Shown here: one piece after another, positions 8,889 through 17,311 of the stretch
Layout: each line of letters begins with the position of its first letter
How positions within the stretch are numbered: position 1 is the stretch's first letter
Assembly (NCBI RefSeq): GCF_003007785.1
Contig: NZ_PXOH01000006.1
Span: forward strand, 124,001-188,000
Direction of reading: 5' to 3'
Source: Aphanothece hegewaldii CCALA 016
Lineage (GTDB): Bacteria; Cyanobacteriota; Cyanobacteriia; Cyanobacteriales; Microcystaceae
DNA: 64,000 nt
Program-made: the position numbers and the translations under genes
The notes under the pieces: generated by a model
Database searches by the model: none
Seen by the model: only the letters and a program-made list of their open reading frames with translations
What the model was told of the DNA's origin: nothing

Positions 8889-9313
8889 AGTTTTTCAACG
8901 CCTTTGTTATTCAAGAATATACAGTCTTTTACCTTAAAAATGAGGCACGCTGTTTTAAAGTTATCGAATTATTAGTCCCAAAATTCGCCTCAAGCAATTT
9001 GCTAGTTCATGTGTACTATACTAAAAATCGGAGAATTGTAAACTTTTGTAACAAATATATTACTTATGTCAGGAAGTCATAAGAATATAGAGTACCTAGG
9101 TTTGGTTCGGTAAGGACTGATTGATCAGGTAAACGTAAGGATGTAGACAACTTTATCTGATCTAAATATAACGGTCAACCCCCTGTTATTTGTAGGGATA
9201 GATAGAATACACTAAATATCAAAAGATAACAGTTATTTGATCGGCTTTGTTGCATCTGACCTAAATATAAATAGGCCACAAACTCTAGAATTAATATTAA
9301 GTCTATTGGACGG
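8889..9313 (+). promoter_or_regulatory. 425-bp leader/intergenic region upstream of ilvB
   Basis: There is no credible gene here. It separates the divergent hydrolase and acetolactate synthase genes. A 16-base near-perfect direct repeat (TCTGATCTAAATATAA at 9156-9171 and TCTGACCTAAATATAA at 9255-9270) is spaced 99 bp, about nine helical turns at roughly 10.5 to 11 bp each. It could be a pair of regulator sites or duplicated promoter elements. I found no recognisable leader peptide rich in Leu/Ile/Val codons and no T-box. Confidence 0.35.
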
Positions 9314-11185
9314 TTGAAAAGAGTGGTTTCACAACTTTCTAAAAAAAATCCTTCATCTCAATCTAGCTCTTATGAGCGTTGTACAGGGGCTTACGCCCTC
9401 ATCGATAGCCTAAAACGTCATGGGGTTAAGCATATTTTCGGCTACCCTGGCGGGGCAATTCTTCCGATTTATGATGAACTTTATCGGTTTGAAGCAAAAG
9501 GCGATATTCAGCATATTTTAGTGAGACACGAACAAGCTGCCGCTCATGCAGCCGATGGGTATGCTCGTGCGACGGGTAAAGTCGGTGTCTGCTTCGGGAC
9601 ATCAGGCCCTGGGGCGACAAACCTCGTTACAGGTATTGCTAACGCCCACATGGATTCAATTCCAATGGTTGTTATTACTGGGCAAGTTCCTCGTAATGCC
9701 ATTGGTAGCGATGCTTTCCAAGAAACGGATATCTATGGAATAACTTTACCCATCGTCAAACATTCTTATGTAGCGCGTATTGCGAGTGATGTCTCTCGCA
9801 TTATTGCAGAAGCTTTTCATATTGCAAGTACCGGACGACCTGGCCCCGTTTTAGTCGATATCCCAAAAGATGTAGGATTAGAAGTCTGTGACTATGTTCC
9901 TGTAGAGCCTGGAGATGTGAAGATTCCGGGTTATCGCCCCACCGTCAAAGGTCATTCAGGTCAAATTAACGCTGCATTAAATTTGATAGAAAATGCCGAT
10001 CGTCCTCTATTATATGTCGGCGGAGGTGCGATCGCTTCAAATGCCCATGCTCAAATTCATGAACTCGCGGAACGCTTTGGGTTCCCCGTCACCACAACTT
10101 TGATGGGTATTGGTGCATTCGATGAACATCATCCCCTATCGGTTGGAATGTTGGGAATGCACGGTACAGCCTATGCTAACTTTGCCGTGAGTGAATGTGA
10201 TTTACTCATTGCCGTAGGTGCGAGATTTGATGACCGAGTAACTGGGAAATTAGATGAATTTGCCTCCCGTGCTAAAGTCATTCATATTGATATTGACCCG
10301 GCGGAAGTGGGAAAAAACCGCGCCCCAGAAGTGCCAATTGTGGGAGATGTCAGACAAGTTCTTGAACAACTGCTATCAAAAGCCAGAGAATTAGACCACC
10401 CCACTAATCATCATCAGACCCAAGCTTGGTTAGAACGGATTGAACGTTGGAAAAATGACTATCCTCTAGATGTTCCCCACCATGATGATAGTATTTCTCC
10501 CCAAGAAGTAATTGTTGAGTTAAGTCAACAAGCTCCCCACGCTTACTATACAACCGATGTAGGTCAACATCAGATGTGGGCTGCTCAATTCCTGAAAAAT
10601 GGCCCCCGTCGCTGGATTTCTAGTGCAGGACTCGGTACAATGGGCTTTGGTTTACCGGCAGCAATGGGAGCTAAAGTTGCTGTTCCTGATGAACAAGTGA
10701 TTTGCATTAGTGGTGATTCTAGTTTTCAGATGAACCTACAAGAGCTTGCGACCCTAGCACAATATAAAATAAATGTCAAGACTGTGATTGTTAATAATGG
10801 TTGGCAAGGCATGGTTAGACAGTGGCAACAAGCTTTTTATGGTGAGCGTTATTCTTGCTCTAACATGGAAATTGGAATGCCAGACTTTGAACTATTGGCG
10901 AAAGCTTATAGCATCAAAGGTATTACCATCGAACATCGTGCCGATTTGTCGAATGCGATCGCTCAAATGTTAGCACATGATGGGCCAGTTTTACTGAATG
11001 TTCATGTCACCAAAGACGAAAACTGTTACCCGATGGTGGCGCCTGGTAAAAATAATACTCAAATGATTGGCCTACCCAAACAAAACGAAACGCAAAAAGA
11101 AGTTGATGTAACGACTTGTCATAATTGTGGTGCAACAAGTTCATCTAATCACAAGTTTTGTTCTGAGTGCGGTACGAAGCTATAA
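9314..11185 (+). CDS. ilvB: Acetolactate synthase large subunit with C-terminal zinc ribbon
   Basis: A 623-residue ThDP enzyme that condenses two pyruvates (or pyruvate and 2-oxobutyrate) in branched-chain amino acid synthesis. Motifs: [32 protein letters not shown] with the catalytic Glu, [14 protein letters not shown], the FAD-binding middle domain, and the ThDP/Mg site GDSSFQMN...NNGWQGMV. The start is non-ATG (TTG at 9314 or GTG at 9323). The last 22 residues add a four-Cys module (CHNC...CSEC, Cys 602, 605, 616, 619), which is not part of the catalytic fold. The regulatory small subunit gene is not nearby. A strong terminator follows. Confidence 0.95.
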   Translation: MKRVVSQLSKKNPSSQSSSYERCTGAYALIDSLKRHGVKHIFGYPGGAILPIYDELYRFEAKGDIQHILVRHEQAAAHAADGYARATGKVGVCFGTSGPGATNLVTGIANAHMDSIPMVVITGQVPRNAIGSDAFQETDIYGITLPIVKHSYVARIASDVSRIIAEAFHIASTGRPGPVLVDIPKDVGLEVCDYVPVEPGDVKIPGYRPTVKGHSGQINAALNLIENADRPLLYVGGGAIASNAHAQIHELAERFGFPVTTTLMGIGAFDEHHPLSVGMLGMHGTAYANFAVSECDLLIAVGARFDDRVTGKLDEFASRAKVIHIDIDPAEVGKNRAPEVPIVGDVRQVLEQLLSKARELDHPTNHHQTQAWLERIERWKNDYPLDVPHHDDSISPQEVIVELSQQAPHAYYTTDVGQHQMWAAQFLKNGPRRWISSAGLGTMGFGLPAAMGAKVAVPDEQVICISGDSSFQMNLQELATLAQYKINVKTVIVNNGWQGMVRQWQQAFYGERYSCSNMEIGMPDFELLAKAYSIKGITIEHRADLSNAIAQMLAHDGPVLLNVHVTKDENCYPMVAPGKNNTQMIGLPKQNETQKEVDVTTCHNCGATSSSNHKFCSECGTKL

Positions 11186-11209
11186 AAATTAACGCGAGAA
11201 ATATGATTT

Positions 11210-11244
11210 ACCCTCCTAATACAACATATTAGGGGGGTTATTTT
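11210..11244 (+). terminator. Rho-independent terminator after ilvB
   Basis: A stem with arms ACCCTCCTAATA and TATTAGGGGGGTT around a short CAACA loop is followed by TATTTT. It sits 25 bp past the ilvB stop. Confidence 0.8.
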
Positions 11245-11286
11245 AGGGATAATTTTATACGCAGAAAAAAGATTAGAAAACATGGC

Positions 11287-11540
11287 GTGAAACTTCCTAA
11301 CCCAAACAAGACAATTATTGATAATAATAAATTAATTGGATATTCCCTAAATTTCAATCATTTTGAGGGACAACATAAAGCCCGGGTTTTCAAAGCAGCC
11401 CTTAATCTTGATTTAGATAACGTGGCTATTTTAAAACAAGCTTTGCTAGAGGCTGTCAAAAATTGCGATGCTGTAGCAGATAAACAAAATCAGTATGGTC
11501 AAAAATATATTATTGACTTTCCGCTCACTCATGCAGTTGA
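11287..11540 (+). pseudogene. DUF6883-like gene, 5' fragment interrupted by a tnpB element
   Basis: GTG-initiated frame beginning MKLPNPNKTIIDNNKLIGYS, with HKARVFKAALNL and KYIIDFPLTH, the N-terminal two thirds of a DUF6883-type protein. The frame then runs into the end of the tnpB element and stops at 11619 after about 26 foreign residues. The missing C-terminus is found beyond the element at 12869-12958. The pair with the downstream DUF4926 gene is reminiscent of small toxin-immunity modules, but this is inference. Confidence 0.8.
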
Positions 11541-11546
11541 CACTCC

Positions 11547-11562
11547 TCTCCCTAAAGGGAGA
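11547..11562 (-). ncRNA. Right-end hairpin; likely part of the TnpB guide (omega/reRNA) region
   Basis: The stem tctccc-TAAA-gggaga overlaps the tnpB stop codon at 11554-11552. In characterised IS605 elements the guide RNA is made from the 3' end of tnpB through the right end, and the guide itself is the flanking DNA. Here that would be host sequence near 11536 and below. Only the hairpin is seen directly; the RNA is inferred from the family. Confidence 0.5.
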
Positions 11563-12796
11563 AGGATTCTTGGTTCACAGAGACTGCTTGCTTTGATAAA
11601 ATTTCTTCCATCAAAGTAGAGGCATTCTCTCCCCAAGCTTTAGATCCCGTATGCCCTACGGTACTTAATCCTAATTTTAAAATGTTACGCGCTGCATTTT
11701 CGTCTCTGTCGAGGGTACAACCACAAGCACAGACATGAGTTCTAGTTGACAGAGATTTTTTCACAATTTCTCCACAACTTGAGCAATTTTGAGAAGTGTA
11801 TTGAGGTGATACAGCAATAGTTATTTTGCCAAACTTAGTCCCAAAATACTCTACCCATTCTCTAAACTGATACCATGCAGCATCATTTATACTCTTGGCT
11901 AAACAATGATTTTTGACCAAATTCTTAATTCTTAAATCTTCGTAGGCAATTACATCGCTAGATGTTACTACGCACCTTGCCAACTTCACAGCAAAGTTTT
12001 TACGCTGCCTACTTACTTTAAGATGAGCTTTGGCTAATCTCTGCCTTGCTTTCCTGCGATTATTTGACCCTTTTTTCTTTTTAGATAGTCTTCTTTGCAG
12101 CCTTTTTAAACGCTTTTCTGACTTTCTTAAAAACTTAGGATTGTCTATCTTGTTTCCTTCATGGTCGGTGTAGAAAGAAGCTAAACCAACATCTAAGCCA
12201 ATTACCTTACCTAATGGATTAACATCTTCTTTGATATCAACTGATAGAACAAATTGGCAATAATATCCATCGGCGCGTTTAATTAGTCTGACTCGTTTAA
12301 TGTCGGACTCGTTAAAATGCCCTAAATCCCATGTCCCTTTTAACTTGAGGGTTCCAATCCCTTTTTTATCACTAAAATTGATAGTCTTAGGGCTTAAAAG
12401 TTTCCACCCAGTCGTTTTATATTCTACTGAACGAGAAAACTTTTTAAATTGAGGGTATCCCGTCTTGGAAAATTGCTTTACTTGGGGAGACCCCAAGACC
12501 GCATTTTCCGCTTTTTTACCCAATACTTTCTTTTTGCAATTATCAAAGAAGCGAGAAATGGAAGACCACGCTCGTTCAGCAGATGCTTGCCTTGCTTGAG
12601 AATTTAATTCCCCTGCAAATTTAAAATCATGAGCTAAAACTTTACAATAAGCAGATAAATCGTACTTATTCACACCTTGATTATCCATCCAATGCCTCAA
12701 GCATTTATTACGGATAAACTGAGCAGTGCGAATCGCGTCGTCTATTGCTTGATATTGTTGAGCTTTAGCTTTAATTTTAAACTCTAAAACAAACAT
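11552..12796 (-). CDS. tnpB: TnpB RNA-guided DNA endonuclease (IS605 accessory protein)
   Basis: A 414-residue intact TnpB. An N-terminal helix-turn-helix (AIRTAQFIRNKCLRHW) and WED-like region is followed by a RuvC domain with all three acidic motifs: GLDVGLASF (Asp), VIAYEDLRIKNL (Glu) and LDRDENAARNI (Asp). The zinc finger is complete: CSSCGE with VCACGC. TnpB proteins are Cas12 ancestors that cut DNA next to a transposon-associated motif and help retain the element after excision. All visible catalytic residues are intact. The gene end overlaps, antisense, the truncated DUF6883 frame. Confidence 0.95.
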   Translation of the reverse strand: MFVLEFKIKAKAQQYQAIDDAIRTAQFIRNKCLRHWMDNQGVNKYDLSAYCKVLAHDFKFAGELNSQARQASAERAWSSISRFFDNCKKKVLGKKAENAVLGSPQVKQFSKTGYPQFKKFSRSVEYKTTGWKLLSPKTINFSDKKGIGTLKLKGTWDLGHFNESDIKRVRLIKRADGYYCQFVLSVDIKEDVNPLGKVIGLDVGLASFYTDHEGNKIDNPKFLRKSEKRLKRLQRRLSKKKKGSNNRRKARQRLAKAHLKVSRQRKNFAVKLARCVVTSSDVIAYEDLRIKNLVKNHCLAKSINDAAWYQFREWVEYFGTKFGKITIAVSPQYTSQNCSSCGEIVKKSLSTRTHVCACGCTLDRDENAARNILKLGLSTVGHTGSKAWGENASTLMEEILSKQAVSVNQESFSL

Positions 12797-12868
12797 TTAC
12801 GCTGTAGTTATTAGTATAAATATATCATAACACAAAGCCGTCCTAAAGGACGGGGATGTTTTACCCAG

Positions 12869-12958
12869 TTTTTCGGTAAGACAGCTATGATTCATAGTGT
12901 ATGGATAGTTAGAAATGATGAAAACTTTCCCCGTTTAGTCACTTGTTATGTCCTTTAG
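12869..12958 (+). pseudogene. DUF6883-like gene, 3' fragment beyond the tnpB element
   Basis: Reading from 12869 gives FFGKTAMIHSVWIVRNDENF followed by PRLVTCYVL and a TAG stop. This is the conserved C-terminus of the family whose N-terminus lies at 11287. Joining the halves at the shared CAGTT would leave a one-base frame difference, so either the junction differs slightly or an extra indel occurred. It ends 12 bp before the DUF4926 start. Confidence 0.85.
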
Positions 12959-12970
12959 GAGATTAACCTA

Positions 12971-13189
12971 ATGAAATTATTAGATATTGTAGCCCTTGTA
13001 GTGGACTTACCAGAAGTAGGATTATATCGAGGACAAGTTGGAACAATTGTCGAAGTTTATGAACTTGGAGTCTTTGAGGTCGAGTTTAGTGATACAACAG
13101 GTCGAGCCTATGCCATAGAAACATTAAAACAAGAACAGTTAATATTATTACATCATCAACTACTCAACACCGAAAAAATATGGGCTTAA
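12971..13189 (+). CDS. DUF4926-family small protein
   Basis: A 72-residue beta-rich protein: MKLLDIVALVVDLPEVGLYR, GQVGTIVEVYELGVFEVEFSD, then GRAYAIETL. This is the KOW/SH3-like DUF4926 pattern. A good ribosome site (TAGGAGATTAACCT) precedes the ATG. It lies 12 bp behind the disrupted DUF6883 gene and was probably its operon partner, so it is now a widowed member of the pair. Antitoxin or immunity function is possible but unproven. Confidence 0.75.
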   Translation: MKLLDIVALVVDLPEVGLYRGQVGTIVEVYELGVFEVEFSDTTGRAYAIETLKQEQLILLHHQLLNTEKIWA

Positions 13190-13276
13190 CTTGTTGGAAA
13201 ACACTACAAAAAAATATAAATTTACTCACATTTTATATATATCAGCAACCCAAATTAAGGTTCATCAGCCAAAAAA

Positions 13277-13301
13277 TAGGGGTTTGATTTCCAAACCCTT
13301 A
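13277..13301. repeat. Dispersed GGGTTTG/CCAAACCC repeat, copy A
   Basis: TAGGGGTTTGATTTCCAAAC then CC lies between the convergent DUF4926 and porin genes. The imperfect palindrome could double as a terminator. It belongs to a family with other copies at 30512, 51241, 52425, 53940 and 54054. Confidence 0.7.
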
Positions 13302-13325
13302 CAAAATTGGTAATAATAAATTTAC

Positions 13326-15092
13326 CTAGAACGTAAACTGTGTTCGTAGGTTTCCGACAAAAACCGTGGGGTTATCATCGAAATTATTGGGGTTAAAAAT
13401 CGTATAAAACGAAGGTACAACGGCAATATTTTTCGTAATTGGGTAGAAATAAGATGCTTCTATTTCATACTGTGTACCACCATTGCCCCGACCTGATAGC
13501 AAGTATCGACGGCCTGAAATATAATCTTGGGGAATCAAGAAAGACAAAACCCCTAATGTTCCTTCTTTAAACAAGTCTGGAAACGCTAAACCAGCTTGAA
13601 TTGATTGAACACTAACCTGTCCACTTTCACGACTTTTATCAATGGGATAAATATAAGTCGCACCATAAGAATAGCGTCCAAAAATACCAAATCTTCTAGT
13701 AATTAGCCAATCAAAGTTAAAGACGACTGCATCACCAGGCGCATCTTTAATATTCCCACCAAAGCCATCATCAGCATAGCCATAGGGTAAAGGTTCGCCC
13801 ACTGCACCGCCAACAAATCCATTGTAGGCTTTATTATTGGAGCGCATATATAAAAATCGTAGATTCATATTTTTAATCGGCGAAACCCCTATCTCAGTCG
13901 CAATAATATTAGATGGGTTGAATAAACCAACTTTAGGATTATTGGCTGTGTTATAACCAAACGCAGTATTTAAAAATTCATTGCTCTCACCTAAATAAGA
14001 AACTGTCCACTTGAGTTGTTTAGTAATATTCCATGCTAAAACAAACCCAGAACCTCGGTCAATCGGACTGACTAGGGTACTTCCGCTAGAATTAAAGCTA
14101 CCTGCACCATTGACGAAAAATGTAAAGCGATTGTTATCAAAATAGCGATAGAAGTTAACACGAGGACCAATCACCACTTGTAGGGAATCAACCGGACGAA
14201 AACTATAAAATAATTCTCGAATTACGACATCATTCGCCGTTGGTGCGCCAGTTTGGTCAGTATAAGGAACCCCCCAAGAATTATAATAACCCGCCGAAAC
14301 CAATTGGTTTGCAGGAGAATCGCCATTACCCGCGTTTAACTGAGTTACTAGAGCATCTTTTCCATTAAAAGAAGTCGTTAGGGTCAAAAGTGTGTAGTAT
14401 GAAAGTGTGACTTGGGGTTGTTCCCGTTCGACAACCGATGGGAGATTAGTCGTCGGATTTCGTCTCGGTGGCGCAAAAGGACTACTCGCAACGCCTCGCT
14501 CTGCTTTAACGGAACCATCAACAAACGCCCCTGTTAAATTAAAGAAAGTTTGTCCTGTTAATTTAGTTGTTGTTGAGAACTGATGGTCTTCTAAATAAGC
14601 CACGCGATTTTCTAAATTTTCGATGCGAGTCCCCAAAACCGCTAATTCAGTCTCAAATTCTTTGGCGAGTCGGGTGAGTTTATCGATATCAGCTTTAGCA
14701 ACTGCGATATTTTCTTGTAAAAGACGTTCGAGACTATTTATACAAGCATTTAAGCCCGCCGCAAATTCCCAACGGCTCATCGCTCGGTTTCCACGAAAAG
14801 TACGGTCAGGATAACCTACAATACAGCCATACTGTTCTACTAACGATCGTAACGCCTGATAAGCCCAGTCCGTCGGCTGAACATCTTTGAGTTGAGAAAC
14901 AGAACTTACCTGAGACATCGCCTCTTTACCTAACAGTTGAGAAACCGAGGTGACATTAGACATTGCATCTTTGCCGCCGAATTCCGTCTGTGATAAATCA
15001 TCCGCGTTGACCACCTTTGGAACCAGCAAACCCGCACTAAAAATACACACTACCGGAAGTAGTGAATTTTTGAATAATTCAATTTTACTCAT
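13326..15092 (-). CDS. SLH-OprB outer-membrane porin (iron-uptake/SomA-type)
   Basis: A 588-residue protein with a signal peptide (to about residue 30, VVNADDL), an SLH domain (VQPTDWAYQALRSLVEQYGC, GYPDRTFRGNRAMSRWEFA) that binds peptidoglycan-linked polymer, a coiled coil (AVAKADIDKLTRLAKEF) and a 16-strand OprB-like beta barrel ending in Phe (RTQFTF). An 18-residue segment is duplicated just before the SLH domain (MSNVTSVSQLLGKEA and MSQVSSVSQL). Cyanobacterial members are general solute or iron channels. A good ribosome site (AAGGAGTGTC) precedes the ATG. A palindrome shared with purine genes lies about 85 bp upstream, pointing to a purine link. Confidence 0.92.
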   Translation of the reverse strand: MSKIELFKNSLLPVVCIFSAGLLVPKVVNADDLSQTEFGGKDAMSNVTSVSQLLGKEAMSQVSSVSQLKDVQPTDWAYQALRSLVEQYGCIVGYPDRTFRGNRAMSRWEFAAGLNACINSLERLLQENIAVAKADIDKLTRLAKEFETELAVLGTRIENLENRVAYLEDHQFSTTTKLTGQTFFNLTGAFVDGSVKAERGVASSPFAPPRRNPTTNLPSVVEREQPQVTLSYYTLLTLTTSFNGKDALVTQLNAGNGDSPANQLVSAGYYNSWGVPYTDQTGAPTANDVVIRELFYSFRPVDSLQVVIGPRVNFYRYFDNNRFTFFVNGAGSFNSSGSTLVSPIDRGSGFVLAWNITKQLKWTVSYLGESNEFLNTAFGYNTANNPKVGLFNPSNIIATEIGVSPIKNMNLRFLYMRSNNKAYNGFVGGAVGEPLPYGYADDGFGGNIKDAPGDAVVFNFDWLITRRFGIFGRYSYGATYIYPIDKSRESGQVSVQSIQAGLAFPDLFKEGTLGVLSFLIPQDYISGRRYLLSGRGNGGTQYEIEASYFYPITKNIAVVPSFYTIFNPNNFDDNPTVFVGNLRTQFTF

Positions 15093-15171
15093 GACACTCC
15101 TTACACCACAAAATCACTCTTAAGATAGATAGACAATTCTTACTTGTTATGTACCTTATTTTTCTATTTTA

Positions 15172-15183
15172 CTGTATACAAAC
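15172..15183 (-). promoter_or_regulatory. Putative purine-regulon operator upstream of the porin
   Basis: On the minus strand it reads GTTTGTATACAG. The GTATAC centre is 84.5 bp from the porin ATG. It matches the sites before the permease (16676), the permease remnant (17007) and the urate hydroxylase (29236). TTGTATACAA-type palindromes are typical of GntR-family operators; the regulator is not identified. Confidence 0.55.
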
Positions 15184-15195
15184 GATAATGGATTG

Positions 15196-16599
15196 CTATT
15201 CGACTTCAACTGGTTTCATTTCTTCTGTCTCAACAACGGTGGCTGTTTTATCTCTGGGCATGATTAGATTAAGTATCAGCGCAGATAGAGAACCCGTAGC
15301 AATACCCGACTCTAAAATGCTATGAGCAAGCTTGGGAAATTCTTCTAGGGCTTCAGGAATAAAAGTTACGCCTAAACCCGCCGCTAAAGAAACAGCCAAA
15401 ATCACAAAAGAACGATTATCCATCGGCGCAGTTTTAAGAATATTAAATCCAGCTACTGCCACCGTGCCGAACATTAACATTACAGCACCGCCGAAGACTG
15501 GAGTCGGAATCGAGAGTAAAACACCACCAACTAAGGGAAATAGCCCCAAAAAAGAAAGAATCGCCGCAACATAGAAACCAACATAACGGCTACCCACACC
15601 CGTTAGCTGAATGATGCCGTTGTTTTGTGCTAAGGTCACAACTGGAAAAGTTGCACAAATCGCCGCAACTAAGGAGTTAAAACCATCGCCTAAAATTCCA
15701 CCTTTCATTCTTCTAAAAAATGTCGCGCCAACAATGGGTTCACCACTCACCATCGAAGTCGCTGTAATATCACCAATGACTTCTAAGGTTAAAGCAACAT
15801 AAATAATGGCAAAAGGCACAAAAGTACCAAAATCGAAAGCCAAACCAAAACGGAAAGGTTGAGGAATATTGAGTAAAGGTAAACTGCCCACTTTACTAAA
15901 ATCAATGATACCCATCACCATCGACATGATGAAGCCAACCAGTAAACCAATGATAATCGAACCCATTTTGAGATACTTATTAGAACTGGCACTACAAAAC
16001 GCGACGATCGCAAATACTGTACCCGATAAAGCCCAGTTATTCATACTCCCAAAGGTTCCACTAGCTTTAGCTGCACCGCCTCCAGCCATATAAAACATTC
16101 CCACTTTGATAAGACACAAACCAATTAGGGTGACGGCTGTTCCAGTCACCAAAGGGGTAAAAATCTTTTGTGTTAAATGCAAAAAACGACTCAGAATAAT
16201 CGGGATAAATGAGCCAAAAAAGCAAAGCCCCAAAACTATGGCTAGTGTATTTTCTGGAGTTTTTCCCGCTTCGAGTGAAGTCCCAATAACCGCTAAAATT
16301 GGAGCAACAAACGCAAAGCTTGTTCCCTGAATACTCAGTAAACCCGAACCTATTGGGCCGACACGTCTAGCTTGAATAAAGGTTGCAATGCCAGATACAA
16401 AGAGTGACATTCCTAAAATGTAGCTAGATTGTTTGACATCTAGTCCCAAAGCACTCGTGATCAGTAAACCAGGTGTTACGATCGGAATGAAAATCGCACA
16501 AACGTGTTGCATGGCGACAAAAAGACCATCTACAAGCGGTGGCTTGTCGTTTAAACCATATAATAATTTTGGCGGGGCAGTCGATTCAATATGGCCCAT
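15196..16599 (-). CDS. NCS2-family xanthine/uric acid permease (first copy)
   Basis: A 467-residue inner-membrane protein with about 14 predicted helices. NCS2/NAT hallmarks are VAMQHVCAIFIPIVTPGLLI, GSGLLSIQGTSFAFVAPIL, LTLEVIGDITATSMVSGEPI and the signature QNNGIIQLTGVGSRYVGFY. The family couples nucleobase uptake to H+ or Na+. Close similarity to the permease inside the urate cluster (30704) suggests purine (xanthine, urate) rather than uracil as substrate. It has its own upstream palindrome. Downstream on the same strand is the porin, which has a separate palindrome. Confidence 0.9.
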   Translation of the reverse strand: MGHIESTAPPKLLYGLNDKPPLVDGLFVAMQHVCAIFIPIVTPGLLITSALGLDVKQSSYILGMSLFVSGIATFIQARRVGPIGSGLLSIQGTSFAFVAPILAVIGTSLEAGKTPENTLAIVLGLCFFGSFIPIILSRFLHLTQKIFTPLVTGTAVTLIGLCLIKVGMFYMAGGGAAKASGTFGSMNNWALSGTVFAIVAFCSASSNKYLKMGSIIIGLLVGFIMSMVMGIIDFSKVGSLPLLNIPQPFRFGLAFDFGTFVPFAIIYVALTLEVIGDITATSMVSGEPIVGATFFRRMKGGILGDGFNSLVAAICATFPVVTLAQNNGIIQLTGVGSRYVGFYVAAILSFLGLFPLVGGVLLSIPTPVFGGAVMLMFGTVAVAGFNILKTAPMDNRSFVILAVSLAAGLGVTFIPEALEEFPKLAHSILESGIATGSLSALILNLIMPRDKTATVVETEEMKPVEVE

Positions 16600-16675
16600 C
16601 GTCGTTAATCCTCAAACTATGAAAAACAATACGATTGCTAAATTATTTAATAAATACCTTTTCTGCATACAATAC

Positions 16676-16687
16676 TTTGTATACAAA
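16676..16687 (-). promoter_or_regulatory. Putative purine-regulon operator upstream of the NCS2 permease
   Basis: TTTGTATACAAA, a perfect 12-base palindrome centred 82.5 bp upstream of the permease ATG. A second half-site (TTGTATGCAG on the minus strand) follows within ten bases, which may allow two dimers to bind. Confidence 0.6.
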
Positions 16688-16740
16688 AGCACATTAACTA
16701 AACTGATTTAACATAACAATTACTCAAGATTTGATTTCTC

Positions 16741-16920
16741 TTAAAAATCATCTTTATCGGCTGATTTTAGGTCATCATCAAGGTTGTAAGGTAGAAAAGC
16801 ATTTAGTAAAAATGCCATTAAGCCACCTGTTGCTACACTAAATCACCAAATATTTTGTCTATTTTGATGCTTATTCGCCAAACTTTATGGGGCATAAGTA
16901 ACTTCATTTTATTGTGTCAT
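16741..16920 (-). pseudogene. Remnant of another NCS2 purine permease gene
   Basis: A ribosome site (TAGGAGATACT) and ATGACACAA at 16920 match the start of the permease at 30704 (ATGACACAATC). The frame then meets TAA, TAA and TGA. The last 30 or so codons read SVATGGLMAFLLNAFLP then YNLDDDLKSADKDDF and TAA, aligning with SGISTGGLTAILLNLVLP in the permease at 30704. Start and end survive in the same frame but about 400 codons of the middle are gone. It still has the palindrome at its usual distance upstream. Confidence 0.85.
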
Positions 16921-17003
16921 AGTATCTCCTAGATCTTCTTTCATGTCTCGAATCACTCATATCAATATTGATGAAAGTAGCATACTGAAAAAAAATAGTT
17001 GCA

Positions 17004-17017
17004 TACTGTATACAAAA
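17004..17017 (-). promoter_or_regulatory. Putative purine-regulon operator upstream of the permease remnant
   Basis: On the minus strand TTTTGTATACAGTA, followed by TGCAAC, so a second half-site overlaps. The GTATAC centre is 90.5 bp from the remnant's ATG, the same spacing class as the other three sites. It might also serve the divergent gene at 17312. Confidence 0.5.
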
Positions 17018-17311
17018 CAACATTATGATATAAAACAGGATTAATCCAATCAATCAGACAGCCATTAAATTAAAAGCATTTCATGTATAAATTACATTAA
17101 ATCAATGCAATAATTTCTGATCAAGAATTGAGACCATCTCAAAAGTTGAACAACGATCGCTGATTGTAGATGAATCCACCTGATTGTAAGTAGCGTGGTT
17201 TACATAATGCGAATGCTTTTGCCGTTAATTTAGACGGTTGAAGCGTAAAAGCAATCTAGTCAGGTTATTGTGTTAATTTTGTCCCACAAGAAAAAAGGAG
17301 ATCAATTATTT

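Larger units (their letters stand above)
11537..12866 (-). mobile_element. IS200/IS605-type element carrying tnpB only
   Basis: About 1.33 kb between the two halves of a host gene. Ends carry subterminal hairpins with the same TAAA loop: ccgtcc-TAAA-ggacgg at 12838-12853 (left end relative to tnpB) and tctccc-TAAA-gggaga at 11547-11562 (right end). There is no tnpA, so movement would need a transposase in trans. No target duplication is evident, as expected for single-strand 'peel and paste' IS605 transposition. Exact ends are uncertain by a few bases because CAGTT/CAGTT is shared at both junctions. Confidence 0.8.
16600..17311. other. 712-bp region without an intact gene
   Basis: From left to right it holds the permease promoter with a perfect palindrome (16676), the decayed permease remnant (16741-16920), a third palindrome (17007) and about 300 bp of AT-rich sequence before the secreted ABM-domain gene. 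In 17120-17270 I see no homology I can name. Confidence 0.7.

Noticed and set aside
9048-9065. GTAACAAATATATTAC upstream of ilvB as an NtcA site
   Set aside because: NtcA sites are GTA-N8-TAC; here the spacing is ten bases.
17130-17270. Possible insertion sequence remnant (GAGACCATCTCAAAAGTT...)
   Set aside because: One end looks like a terminal repeat but no partner end or transposase fragment could be found.
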